Source: Rhodocollybia butyracea
Lineage: Eukaryota; Basidiomycota; Agaricomycetes; Agaricales; Omphalotaceae
Reading direction: 5' to 3'
Assembly: GCA_015501585.1 (NCBI GenBank)
Contig: JADNRY010000061.1
Location: forward strand, 124,001-188,000
DNA length: 64,000 nucleotides
Below the pieces are notes generated by a model. That model was not told the origin of the DNA. It made no database searches and saw nothing but the letters and a program-made list of their open reading frames with translations. Below, in pieces: positions 22,784 to 37,566 of the stretch (its first letter is position 1; each line of letters opens with the position of its first letter). The translations under genes and the position numbers were made by a program.

Positions 22784-23862
22784 TCAGCTTGAATAGGCCG
22801 GAAGTTCTTCTCCGCCGGCACCACTGCTGCTACCTCCCTCGCCTAAAATCGATCTTCCAACGAGACCTTCAACTCTCCATGGCCAAGTATTTCCAGGCAG
22901 CCAACGAAACGGTTCTCCCCCGAAGTTCACATCAAACTTTGTCTGTCCAGAAACACCGATGGCAGCGAAGACGTCTCGTTCATGACGCGGGAGATGAGCA
23001 CCACTGAATGCATCTGGAAGACGTAATCCATTAAACGTGTAGAATATCGAGCCAGTGCTAAAGATATAACCGCATCCAACAGTAGAACCAGTTGGAATGT
23101 ACTGTTGACTGGGGTCCTCGGGCCTGAAGGGAAGAGGGAGTGGACGTCCATGGTTCGTATAATCACGACCACCGTCGGAGTCTTCAAAGAACTTGCGTAA
23201 ATCATCTAGATGCCAGCCGGTTGACTCGCGATTCCATCCTGGAAGACGGAAAACTGGATAAGGCTGGCAGCATGTACCTAACTACGGGTATCAGTAATAA
23301 ATATAGAAAGGACAGCTGAACTTACCGACGGCAAGAAAAGACGCGGGAGGGTGCATTTCTTGGATTACAATCTCAAAATAAACCCCATCTCTCCCGAATG
23401 TATCGTACATTCCTACTGCGATTGGGAGATTGCTCACCAGACAATAGTCTTTACAGAGCCGGGTGGTGGACACATGGACTATATCCTGGCCTTTGCTGTC
23501 CGGAATGATATTTTCGACACTTCCTGAGAACCGATAGTGAGATGCTGGGGGGGTAGCTAAGCCCCATGCTTTGGCGCCATCGGACTTGATCCTGTCGATG
23601 ATGTGAGAGGGAACAAGGGAGGGAGGTAGTAAGGGGTATTCTAGACAAAAAGATCTTCCATCTTGGTATTCCTGGTCTGAGGCTTCATTGAATTGACCAA
23701 GCATGTGCTGTTGTATCTATAAGGTAGCAATAAAAGGTGTAATTCGATATGGCGCACCGAGACCTCAGGAGCGGGAGCCCATTCTGGAGGCTGGCGCTGA
23801 GGTTCTGTGTTGTGTGGATTATCGTGAGAACGGAGCTTAAGATTCTTGAAGAAATTCGTCAT
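22784..23862 (-). CDS. SPRY domain protein
   Basis: Three exons, from MTNFFKNLKLRSHDNPHN at 23862 to the stop at 22784. After a short polar N-terminus the frame reads IQQHMLGQFNEASDQEYQ, EYPLLPPSLVPSHIID and WGLATPPASHYRFSGSVENI. The SPRY fold follows: GRDGVYFEIVIQEMHPP, CQPYPVFRLPGWNRESTGWH, GSTVGCGYIFSTGSIFYTFN and VFAAIGVSGQTKFDVNFGG. SPRY domains bind partner proteins, often as substrate adaptors. No membrane segment is seen, unlike the yeast Ssh4/Ear1 adaptors. Function here is unknown. Confidence 0.8.
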
Positions 23863-24554
23863 AAAGGATTCCTGCTGGTGTGATTGCGAGTTTACGTTAG
23901 AGATAATAGACTGATTAGCGCTTACACTGTACAGCGGATGTCGATGAGCGCCAGTCTAGTCATTTCCGGCGTTCAATCTTTTCGCCATCGCAGGTAGGAT
24001 TTGACTTGTGCATACTGTCAAAGCCTGTTCCGCTGACAAGAAAATTCAGAATATTAACGGTCTGATTTTACCGTCTTTTTGGAAACCTCGGTCCTTCGTG
24101 CCATTTCGTGCCTGTTTATTGTGAGGACCGCCAACATCGACGTTGTTGCCTCCGTGAAACTCGCGCGAGAAAAATCTGTATATGGGATGCAGACGAGTCT
24201 TGGGACGCGATGAGCGGGCTCGGTCAGGCTTGGTCCTGCTTGGTACCAGAGGTTGCGGATCCTTAGTTGAAGTTGTCCATTCTTGCGGATCGTTACTGGA
24301 ACAAAAGTTTTATCTGCTTTGCTCAACTTTTCATTACTTTCATTAGATTTACCCCATACGTTCAATTTTCAGCCTACAATATAATGCATTCCAAAGGAAT
24401 CAAAAATCATTCGTGAACAAGGCACAACTTGCAGCTCTGTATGTATATGCGCGGTTTCTTGTTGTTTTCTTGACTCATGGATACTAGTAATTACTTCGCT
24501 TGACTTCTATGTATCGGTGAGGTCATCCTGGGAAGCTTCTTTTGTTCGAAAACC
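23863..24554. other. Divergent intergenic region, SPRY gene and LysM gene
   Basis: No supported gene. Minus-strand frames here lack any family pattern. Promoters of both flanking genes are expected here. Confidence 0.45.
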
Positions 24555-24562
24555 TATAAAAG
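24555..24562 (+). promoter_or_regulatory. TATA box of the LysM gene
   Basis: TATAAAAG, about 95 bases upstream of the ATG at 24653. Confidence 0.55.
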
Positions 24563-24652
24563 CCAGTGGGTCTGGCAGCCAGATCTTCAGGATATCGAAG
24601 TTTTCCTTCCTATCTCCCAATCTCTCTCTGCTTCCTGCTCAACTCAGACACT

Positions 24653-25476
24653 ATGTTCGCTCGTCTCTCATTGCTCGCTGCGATCACTACCCTTGGTGCC
24701 ATCATGGGTGAGGGAGGCTTTTTATTTCGTCGCCGACGACAATGTTAACATCGACCGATTTTCCTGTTTTCCAGGTAGCAATGTTCTCGCTCAGACATCG
24801 AGCTCTTGTCAAACCATCCACACCGTCGTGCAAGGCGACAATTGCCAAGCTCTCGCAGCAACGTTCAATATTACTGATGCGGCGTTGTTGGCTGCTAATC
24901 CAGTGAGCACTAAACTCTTCATAACGGTGATAGTATCCTCTAACCGCCTACTCTACTAGTCTGTCGACTCGACCTGTTCCAATCTCTTCGTGGGGGAGCA
25001 GCTTTGCATTCCCCCTGCTCCTACTCCTCCCTCTTGCCAGGCGACATACACTGTAGTTTCAGGCGACAACTGCGTCGCTATTGCGGCAAAATTCAACGTT
25101 TCAGATGCCTCCCTGTTGGCCGCAAATCCTGTAAGACATTGTTTGTACACCGTCCAACGATATACCGGGCTCATTTCTTTTTCTGTGTCTTTAGCAAGTC
25201 GATGAATTCTGTGACAACCTCAATGTAGGCGAGCAGCTTTGCATCCCCGAGCCTCCTACTGTTTGCACTCAAGGGCAGTACACCGTCGTGGCTGGTGACA
25301 CCTGCATCTCGATCGGGGTACAGTTCAACATTACTGCCACCCAACTCGAGGCTGCTAACAGTGAAATAAACGCTAACTGCAGTAACTTGGACGTTGGAGA
25401 GGTAGTTTGTTCTCACATATTCGAATGAACATCTTGCTGATTTTACTGTCTTTCCTAGGTTCTGTGTATACCTTAG
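24653..25476 (+). CDS. Secreted protein with three LysM domains (putative LysM effector)
   Basis: Starts with a signal peptide, MFARLSLLAAITTLGAIMG. Three LysM modules of about 45 residues follow, each starting at a similar motif: HTVVQGDNCQALAATFNI, YTVVSGDNCVAIAAKFNV, and YTVVAGDTCISIGVQFNI. Each module carries a (N/E)xNP or EAAN turn and closes with VGEQLCIP or VGEVLCIP. Introns fall at matching places inside modules 1 and 2, evidence of internal duplication. LysM binds chitin or peptidoglycan glycans. In plant-associated fungi such small secreted proteins shield hyphae or sequester chitin fragments, but they also occur in saprotrophs. Cysteines in each module could form disulfides. Confidence 0.87.
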
Positions 25477-26680
25477 TTGGAACTTGGGGGAGGTTGAATA
25501 CTTTGTAAAGAATTCATAGTAGAAATGGTAGAAATGAAAACGAGTACTTGAAATATTTGAACGAGTATTGCGAAGGAGCACTCCAGTCAAACCCCAGATT
25601 ACCAATAGAAGGGATTACAACAGGAAAGGAATATGCTCTCCAAGAAGGTCTCGATAGTGGTTCTTTCTATGCAGATGTCGAAACTCTGGTTTGCCAGGAT
25701 CTACGATTGCTGCTACGGCATTCATTTAACTCGACAGAATCCTTTATTTACGATGAGTCTTTTCATGAAGTACAAGCGACTAGTCTGAGCCAAGCTAACA
25801 GAGTTCATTGCGACTCTGACCATACCCTCTGCGATTGGCTTTATCATGGTCACGGAATGCTTTCTGGTCCCGTTGGTTTTTTTCTCAGAATGGACCGATA
25901 TCTCCTCACGATTGGCCACCTCCAGTGTCCCTACAAGCTCTTGTCCGGCCATTCTCGCAGTCAGCGGGGGTCTTCGCTGCACGATGTAGGTCGAGAAAGA
26001 GGGCAGCGAATGCGATCTTCAAAGTCGAGATAAACCCCTTCGGGATAGGCTCTGCGACCACACCTGGACCATGGTTTCCTTCCTTGTAAAATATGTGTTT
26101 CAGTACGTTCGTACATCTACGGAGCGACTACGTATACATATAATTAGCTGTCGTAGCATTTTTCTGGTGAGTTTTAACAACGCGAAATGACTCCGGTTCC
26201 GCCCCCTATCGAGCTTGACCTAACTTGAATACTTGTTCCCTTGAATACTTGCTCCACGTTGTGAACGGCTCGCGTTGCATTTTCGCTCCTTCTAAAACTT
26301 CGTTCTGGTCACTACGTTTGGAAGACCAAACATCCCGCAACCCCGAACAAAGTTTCCTCCTGTGAGAGAAGTTTGACTCTGCATAACTTGACTATGAAAA
26401 TGCTCGTTGGTCAAATCCGGCTGTCAGCACGCAACGCATAGTCGAGAGAATTATATTACGGTAATACAACCGTATCGCAAACGTCTATATGATAATAAAG
26501 AACGAGAAGTTCGAAAAACACACACATGATTAGCCCTAGTACGCGTCGTAACCTTCGCAGTGAAATTAAACTAACAGCCAACTCTATCCTAAGTTGTCCA
26601 AATGCGATACAAAATGCGCCTCGAATGGCGACCTCTAAAGTCGAAGAAACTGTTACCGCCGCAGCCCTGCTACGCCTTGC
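25477..26680. other. Intergenic, one unidentified open stretch
   Basis: Lies between the convergent LysM and DGAT2 genes. A minus-strand frame at 25982-25722 is protein-like in composition but matches no family I recognise. It could be an exon relic or chance. Confidence 0.3.
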
Positions 26681-28560
26681 CTATTCAACGATATTTAATT
26701 CTCTTGTCCTTGATTTTGCAAACTGGTCTTTATACGTATTCCAAATACTTGAGAATGTGTCAGCGCAATTGATCGTACACGGTGAGCCGCTCTTGACGTA
26801 CCGCGTCAACTCCTCTATGTACATTCTCTGAATGCGCGTGATTTCTTCTATATCAGGCATATCACATTGCTTAACGTGTATTGGGTTACCGACTAGGCGA
26901 TAGCTATAGCACAGTCCGAACGAAGAAGGACCGGTTCACTTACTGACTGCCACAATCTGTCTTCTGTATGGCATTAAACCAATATTATCTGGGTGAAGAC
27001 ATCAATATATCAGAATAGTAATGAATCGGCAGACGATGCATACAATTCAAGAGCCCTCTCCCATGAAACAGGGGCAACGTGAAGCCGAAGACAGACTGAA
27101 ATCTCTTCTGTAAACTGTGTATCGTGGTACCAGGTTGATTGGGCATTTGCTCGTAGATCTGAGACCAGTAAAGGTCCATACGATATCTATTAAAAAATGA
27201 AGCACTCACATCGTTTTCCCCAAAAGAAAAGACTGGGACGAGATCGGCTCTGCGAGTGCTTGGTTGAGAACGCATATACGATACACGCTCCTCTGAACAA
27301 ACTCACCCATGTTGGATTGCCACTTTAATAAATCCCAGCCTAGGAGACTATAAATCAAAGAACTAACGAAATAAAAACGCAACAGACCTCTTTCGTAGCG
27401 TTAAGTCCGCGGTACCAGGCTGAGCACTTAAACTTTCGGCTGCACCTCCAACGACAATCGTGATGGCGGATCCAGGACCAGATTTGAGAATATTTGAACA
27501 TGACCGTTTGCTCACGCTGCAGATACCCATAGCAAGGATGATATCGCGATAGAAAGGCATGTGGAAATTACTGGCTAGAGTCAATAAATGTGGCTTGATA
27601 CCAGGAAACGCGGCGGAAAAAACCCGTAGCTGAATAGATAGTAGATAAGGATAACAAAAAGAATCCAGATGATAAGAACATGCCTTCTGTAGCAAACGAT
27701 GCTAAAGCCCCCCTGCAACTCTTCAATACGCGAAAACATATGGAAAGCAAAAAGGAATTACATTCCGATAATGCCTAAGAGGAAGAATCGTCAGTGAAAG
27801 GATTCGACAGCAAGAGACTTGCAAGTGTACCGTGAGGATGATAACCAAAAACATATGGTCGGTCTGGAGGAAGATCTGCTTCCTAGAAAAAGGTTACTGT
27901 ACATATTCCTGTATATTTTGATTGAGCAACAAACCTTCTTAAGTCTGGAAAGGTTGTTACAGTAAGTGCATGAATGGTCAGATAAGTAGATCCGCCTCAC
28001 GAAGCTGGATAGTAATCCGCAAAATATCTCCAAAATGCGAGTTCCCGAAACCATTGGCTAGTTCGTCCGCCATGTTCAGGACTTTGGTCTATCCATGTTA
28101 TCCATATCTGATACGCCACCAAGAAAGGCCAAAGTGACGGCATCGAGCTGTAGGGATATGAAGAGATCTGTCCAAGTCCGAAACAAGCAACGTACCATAG
28201 AAAAAGAAAAAGCACAGTCGTTAATGCTATCAGCACCGACCAAATTGCTACTGCGAGCATCTGCATCCGCCGTTTCCGTGGTATCCGTGCAGGAGCAAAC
28301 CTGAATGATTGCTTCAGAATTTCCAACAAGAGGCCCGGAAAAGATACCCACTCGATGTTGGAATGAATTTTGATAGGTCTCAGCGGGGTTACAGCGAGTT
28401 TTGAGAGTTTGTCCTTTAGCGACGAGTTGGATAACGTGCGAGAGGCATTGGAAAGCTTTTGGCCAACGTCCATGATGAGAGCATGAGATAGGGTCGATAT
28501 CAGGGCCAGCTTCAAGACGCGTTCTGACACACGTGAGTTTGAAAGTATGACGTCGTTCAC
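26681..28560 (-). CDS. Diacylglycerol acyltransferase type 2 (DGAT2 family)
   Basis: ER/lipid-droplet enzyme that joins acyl-CoA to diacylglycerol, the last step of triacylglycerol synthesis. Two N-terminal hydrophobic segments (MLAVAIWSVLIALTTVLFLF and onwards) precede WFRELAFWRYFADYYPA. Spliced exons then give LPPDRPYVFGYHPHG, containing the catalytic-signature HPHG, followed by GIIGM. Next come FPGIKPHLLTLASNFHMP, ILAMGICSVSKRSC, VVGGAAESLSAQPGT, DLVPVFSFGENDV, FHGRGLLN and GLMPYRRQIVAV. The last exon ends TRELNIVE at 26681. Start 28560 is the first in-frame ATG; one at 28473 (MDVGQKLSNASRTLSN) is equally possible. At least eight introns. Confidence 0.88.
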
Positions 28561-28699
28561 ACGAACTCAATTTCTTTTTCTTCTTTATTATGTATAAGAG
28601 AGCAGAATTTCTATATTATGATGACAACGTAAAGAAAAGTACAGGCGCGTTCAGCTCATATGTATTGTAAGCATCTTTTGCAGCGAAGGGGTAACTCGT

Positions 28700-31655
<2,956 letters not shown>

Positions 31656-31987
31656 TGTATAAAATGATAATGGGAAAGTGAGATGGATGTGAGTTTGTGA
31701 AAGCCTTAAAAGGGATGGCAAAGGACGCGCGTCGTGGTGAAGAGCTGACTTAATCTGAGGTCACATGAGCCTGTGACTCACTTTATTTGAGGTATAGCAG
31801 TACAGTACAAAGACTACAAAGCAGGAAACTTCGAGAAAGTTCGAATGATTGTAATTGCAGTCTATATAATGTCTATGTGCCGAGCATGAATGAAGGAAAA
31901 TTGCGAAAACCGCAGTCCGTGCAAAGATATAAATATGCGTAAGTAAAGTAGATATGCGAGAGTAACGTAGAATTAAGTTGCTTTATC
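31656..31987. other. Short intergenic spacer
   Basis: About 330 bases containing the presumed CDC48 promoter and the 3' flank of the next gene. No exon seen. Confidence 0.4.
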
Positions 31988-34900
31988 TTATTTGTTGCTA
32001 GCCTTACTCCTTCCTATTGAGGGAAAATCCGTAGAGCTATAATACAATTCAACCAAAACCACAAGTGTCCGACAAAAAAACTCACGAATTGTGCGAAGTA
32101 CTAGATAGGAACATCGTCTTTTCGTCGTCGGGTTTGCTCTGCTTGTCCCAATCGTCAACTCGTTTGGCGGGCCATCCAACGTAGACAGAGTCAGCTTCGG
32201 CAACTTCACCGGAGGTGAGCAAGGTGTGTTCGCAGAGCATGCTATTATCTTCCATGGAGGCACCGGATAACAATCGAGAACCAGTACGCATAGCACACCT
32301 AAGGACAAATTAAACAACAAGAGGGAGCTTATAAGAGAAACGCCTACCTATTACCAATCTTCAGCGAGTTCAAAGCGAAGTGACCTCGAGAGTTGATGTG
32401 AGCGACAACGGAGCAGTTGTCTAGAGAAACGTCGTCGCCGATCTAAACTTCAACTTAGCGATGAAGAACGACGACCAGAAACTGGATCACTCACCTCGAC
32501 TAAATCGGGCTCGGTCATAAGACCCAACTTGCCACTGGGATAAAGGTTGCAGTTCTTCCCGATTTTGGCACCCAATAGCCTGAAGTACCAGACCAAATAC
32601 GCTGAACCAGTGAGAGGGGCCAGAACACCGCCGATACCATGACCCGTGAACAAGGGACGAGCGAGAACTAGGGATAACTGCCATCGCTGACAATAACTAC
32701 TTTCGTCCCAAGGGCAAGGACCAGCTTTTCTTTGGCCGATGACAATCCACTTCGTTAGAACCACCCAGAATACGGCCAAGATAGCTTGGATGTTGAGTAC
32801 GATAATGAAGGAGCTGGAGATGATACCATAGAGAATTCCGAAACGGTACCAGTGTTCTTGGAAAAGATGCAGGTCGGGTTTATAGACGTATAATAGGTGA
32901 AGAACTTGAGCTGCAACAACAGCACTGATGGACCAGTAAGCGGCCGAGGCAGCAGTCATGAGGATGTTGATGGAAAGAAGGATGGGATAAGGCCATACGA
33001 AGTAATTCGCTTCCCGCTTGTAAAAGGCCCGACCGAAAGGTGTAAGAGTACTGACTGCAGAAGAAGGAGAGCCCTTGTTGAAACACACGGCTTCGCCACA
33101 ATCTGCAAGCTCATAATTTAATCCAGTATGATGAACTTTGCCTCGAGAAATGCTCACCGTTACCCATCCAAGTGGAACCATCCTCGTATGAAGTATTTCT
33201 TTTCAATAAAGCCCCAGAACCCATGACGGCAAGAGAGCCCACGGATACCCCAGGCAGAAGAACAACCCGATCCGCAATCATTGCTATACCGAAACGATTA
33301 AATCAAAACTCTAACAGAGTATGTTTTGCTTACCCCCGTTGCCAATGCGAATTTTCTCGGAACCCAGTCTATCTGTAGTGTAAATTTCTGATCTCGAACC
33401 GAAGACGACCTGAAAGAGTTATGAATTAGGGGAATGATTTTATTTGAACAGAGATTCGATTTACATCGTCACCAATCTCCAGCAGCTCGGGATCAAGGCA
33501 ATAAAAGCCTGACCCAGGCCAGTAGACCCGGCGGCCTATCTTGGCACCCATTAGCCGGTATACAATCTATTGTGAAAAACGCATCTGAGACGGTCAACGA
33601 GGGAGCTACCAGATAGTGCACTCACAGATACACCTTCGTAATGTGTGCCGATAAGAGAAAACGCATCTTTGAGCTTGCCCTGAGACAGCAGCGTTGAGTT
33701 GATGTACCTTCTGAGCAAAACGAGTTGGGAAGCATTATCGGCCTGTCCCGGTTTATTCAGACCGAAAATACGTTTGACGAGGATTGCGAGGAACAAATGC
33801 AGCAACGGGGTACAGGTGGCTCTGACCATTCTCGAAACAGCATGCCAGAGTACCCGTTCAGGAGCAGAGAACCAGAACACAACGGAGACAAGGGAATTTG
33901 GAGAGTTGTCCAAGAGAATATTTGTGTCGAAAATCATCACCCATAGAATAGCAAACCAAGGAAGATCTAGAAAAATGTCCGTCAGAGAGGAAGGTCAAAT
34001 GCATAAACCTGCTCACAGGAGACGAAGGTTACGAATCCGATAATTGGCCATGCGACTAAACATTTAAGGAGCCAGTGAGGCTCCAGAAAAGACGTTCGGT
34101 TATAGGCAGCAAATCCTGTGGGTGAAGGTTTTTCGAGTGATGATGTATGAGGACCATAGACAGCAAGATCCGGAATAACAGCGCCAGGTGAAATCTGCGT
34201 ATAGCTGTTGATGACGGCTCTCCGACCAATTACGATAGGTTCAAGGCGGAAGTAGCCCTCGCGTTCGACACAGAACCCCCTAACTACAGCAGAATCAATC
34301 CTGCAGTCATCTTGCAGAGTGAGTAAGTCGAACTCTCCAAGACGAGCGTGTTTACTGATTGATACATTTTTGCCGATACGCGCACCGAGAAGCCGATAGT
34401 AGAGTTTGTTCAATTCCGGGTGCATAGCGAAGATACCGCGTCCCGCAGAGCTGAAAAATAGGAGTCAATGCACAGCTTGAGTATCAGGGAGAGGAAGTTA
34501 CGAACGAGAGAGATTGGTTAACGATCCACCATCGAAGGTAGTATGGTGACCACCTAGATAGTTTTTAAAAGGTGTGATAGCGAGGAAAAACATAAGTACG
34601 CACATCGGGTGGTGTCCAGGCTTGTATCTACCGATAACGAGCCACTTGAACATAATGGCCGCCACTGGCGCACAGACACGTACACCAAATCGAGCGGCGA
34701 CGATAGCGCAGAGCAGCACGACCATGCGGTCGAAGTAGCCTTCAGCCAATACAGGAGATAAATAAGACATAGTAAATAGAAGGAGCGACCCTAAAAATGC
34801 AAGTTAGAAAACGTTGACAACGAGCATGTGAAGCTTACATGTAACGGCAGTTTTCAAAGGATAGAAAAATATCATGGGTAGGGCTTGAACGATCAGATTG

Positions 34901-37566
34901 AGTGGATGGGTCTGTCCACGTCCTTTGCGCTGTGTGTAGTTGCGGTAGAAATTTGCCAACGTCTCTTGCGAGCTGCTGGCAGTATTCGGGTACGCCCGAA
35001 GGTGAGAGTCGTCTAGAGAGTCCAGAGACATATTCCGTCGATTAAGAGCGATGAGCGATGCGATTCCATTGACCGTGCTGTTGGTGAATAAAGTAGCCAC
35101 AACAACAGTGACGTTGGTTTTCTTTCGAATATGGTAAGAAAGCTTTCCGAGGAGAAGGGAGTTGCCACCGAGTAAGAAGAAATCCGAGTCGCCAGATATC
35201 ATGCCCTGTTCGATAGACAGGAGCTCTGCAATGATGTCGCGGATGATAATAGCCGTCGGAGACAACGAAACGGCATTTTGTCGGACGACTTCTGCTTCGA
35301 GAGAAACAAAATCGACTTCGTCAGGGGTAATTCTCGGCAAAGGACATGAGAGGAGGTGGATCTCGGGTATTGCATAGCCAGGTAAGAAACGAGTCAAACG
35401 TAACCTGACGAGCGTTGAGTCCAGATTTTCCTTTGTGTTCGCAGAGATAAACGCCTCTGGAAGTCCATCGTGACGAGAACGTACAGCAACGTCGTAGACA
35501 CCGTCAATATCTAGTAGGAGCTGCCTGATCTCACCGAGGTCGACGTGAACAGAGGTACAGTGGATTGGATCAGACAGTGATGCACTCGGAGGGGGAACAG
35601 TAGCTTCAAAATGACGAGCGACTACCGGAACTTCATCGGACATGCAACCAAGGTTCAGCCGCTGTGCAAGCTTGATCCGTAATGGTTTGCCTGCACTGAA
35701 TTTATCACTTCAGCTCAAGTGTCCGTGTTAAAAAAAAAACCAAAATGCACTTACTTGTTCTTCGGTAAGTCTTGCATATACACCACGGCGAATGGCCATT
35801 TGGATGGGTGTAAATGGTCCTTCAACAAGTCGAGTAATTGGGCCAGTCCGATGACTGGGCGACCTGGGATAGGAACGATTACTACGCCAATAACCTCTTG
35901 TAGAACATCGTGGTCAATGGAAAACGCCAGAGTAGTCTGTGTGATACAAGTCAGAAAGTTTTTAATAAAGACTATTGCAAAAGTTACCTTCACATAGTCT
36001 TTCGCCGCGGTGACGATAGCTTCTTCAACTTCGAACGGCGAAATAATCTCACCGCCCTTGTTAATAATCTCCTTCGAACGGCCATTGATGAATAGGTAAC
36101 CTTCGTCATCTAAGTAGCCCATATCGCCGGAATCGAACCATCCCTCGCGGGAGAATGCGGAAGTGTCCAAGGGTACATTGATGTCGGAGGACACCTCGTA
36201 ACCAGCGAATGTAGGCAGCCCGCGTACACATATAGCACCAGTTTTCCCTGACGGGAGTTCACGCTCAATATCAGTGGGATCTCGAATGGACAAGTAAGGA
36301 CCGCAAGCGAGCCCGGAGCAGCCTGGGCGTTCGAGTTGATATGTTGTTGGTGGAGAAGCTATAGGCATGCACCTGTAACAGTGGCTTCAGGAAGAGCCTC
36401 GATCAGACAACGAGTAAAGAACTCACTCAGTCATTCCGTAGGAGGGCAAGATAACAGCGTCCCCGAAGCATTTCTTCATGTCAGCTGCGAGCGAAGGTAA
36501 GAGCCCGCCAGCAGCATTACATATCATGCGAATTCGTAGATCGCGTGCGGGTATAATGTGCTCTGGCTGCGAGGAAAGGATAGCATGATGGATGGTGGGC
36601 GCAGCATAATACCTGAAATATGATTTAAACGAAGGCCACTATGAAAGAAAAACGTCGCATACCAGGTGGCTTGGAACTGAAAAGAGATAGTCCAAAAAGT
36701 GATAGGATCAAAGGCGGAGCACATTATTGCACTGCCCCCAGAAAGAATAGGGGCTAGGAGGTTACGGACGATCCCACCCACATGGAATAAAGGCATCATG
36801 TTCACTGAGAATTGATGGTTAGAACAAGAAAGATAAGAAATTTTAGCTACTCACTATTCACGTCGGAAGACTTCAGATCCCAAGAATGCACGACGGCCCA
36901 AGTTCCGACAAGCAAAGACCGTAACGTGTAAGGCACGACTTTCTTCTTCCCACTAGTCCCAGATGTATGGAGAACCAAGGATCGGTCATTGAGGCCGTGA
37001 GGCTCGGGCTGTGACCTTGGAGTATAATCCTCGTCCCCCATAACCGACATATCGAACAATCCACAAGGGCCCGACGTCCGCTCATCGATGAATATAATAT
37101 CACACCCCAACTTATGTCGCAGAGCCTGAAGTTCCAGGCGGTCCTGAGCATCTCGAGTTGTTATAATCGCTTTCGCATTAAGCCGTGACGCGTCGTCCAA
37201 AAGTTCTGGACCGGTGCAGCTGGAGTTGACGGGGGCGCAGGTATGGTAGGTGGCGAGAGAAAGAAGTGCGAGAGCATTGGCTGGGCCAGTGGGAAGAGCA
37301 AGCATGACCCTATCATTCCGACCGAGATTGTGACCAGAGGTTGAGCGAGGCAAAATGAAACGGGAAATAAATGACTGTATGGCATCATGGCACAAAGGTG
37401 GCCTCGATGGGTCTGGAGAATAGAGGGCTGGTGTAGAAGTGGTGGGGATACAGTCCAGGAGCGATTCGAAATCTGAACGGCCGATACGTTCAGCAAGGAA
37501 GTCCCCGAGCGAAGTGCCAACTGGAGGTCTTGCGTTTGTGCGCAGAAAGTCCAGAGGGATCGACAT
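31988..37566 (-). CDS. Adenylation-carrier protein fused to membrane and triple hexapeptide domains (Pls/PosA-like)
   Basis: One long multi-exon gene starting MSIPLDFLRTNARPP. The adenylation domain shows LHTSGTSGKKKVVPYT (A3), MPLFHVGGIVRNLL (A4 region), LPSYGMTECMPI (A5), GWFDSGDMGYLDDEGY plus GRSKEIINKGGEIISPFEVE (A7-A8) and LPKNKAGKPLRIKLA (A10 lysine). A second, degenerate C-terminal subdomain follows (PLPRITPDEVDF). A carrier domain with DFFLLGGNSLLLGKLS supplies the phosphopantetheine serine. The rest has hydrophobic segments and three left-handed beta-helix-like repeats: RLLGARIGKNVSISKHARLG, RLMGAKIGRRVYWPGSG and RLLGAKIGKNCNLYPSGKLG. The proposed end, SIGRSKASNK at 31988, uses one final intron. 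This order resembles bacterial poly-epsilon-lysine synthetase (Pls) and the PosA family. The A4 region looks like an acyl-CoA ligase rather than an amino-acid domain, so the substrate is open. Confidence 0.8.

Noticed and set aside
25548..26033. 161-residue plus-strand open frame after the LysM gene
   Set aside because: No start context, no family pattern, and the opposite strand looks more protein-like.
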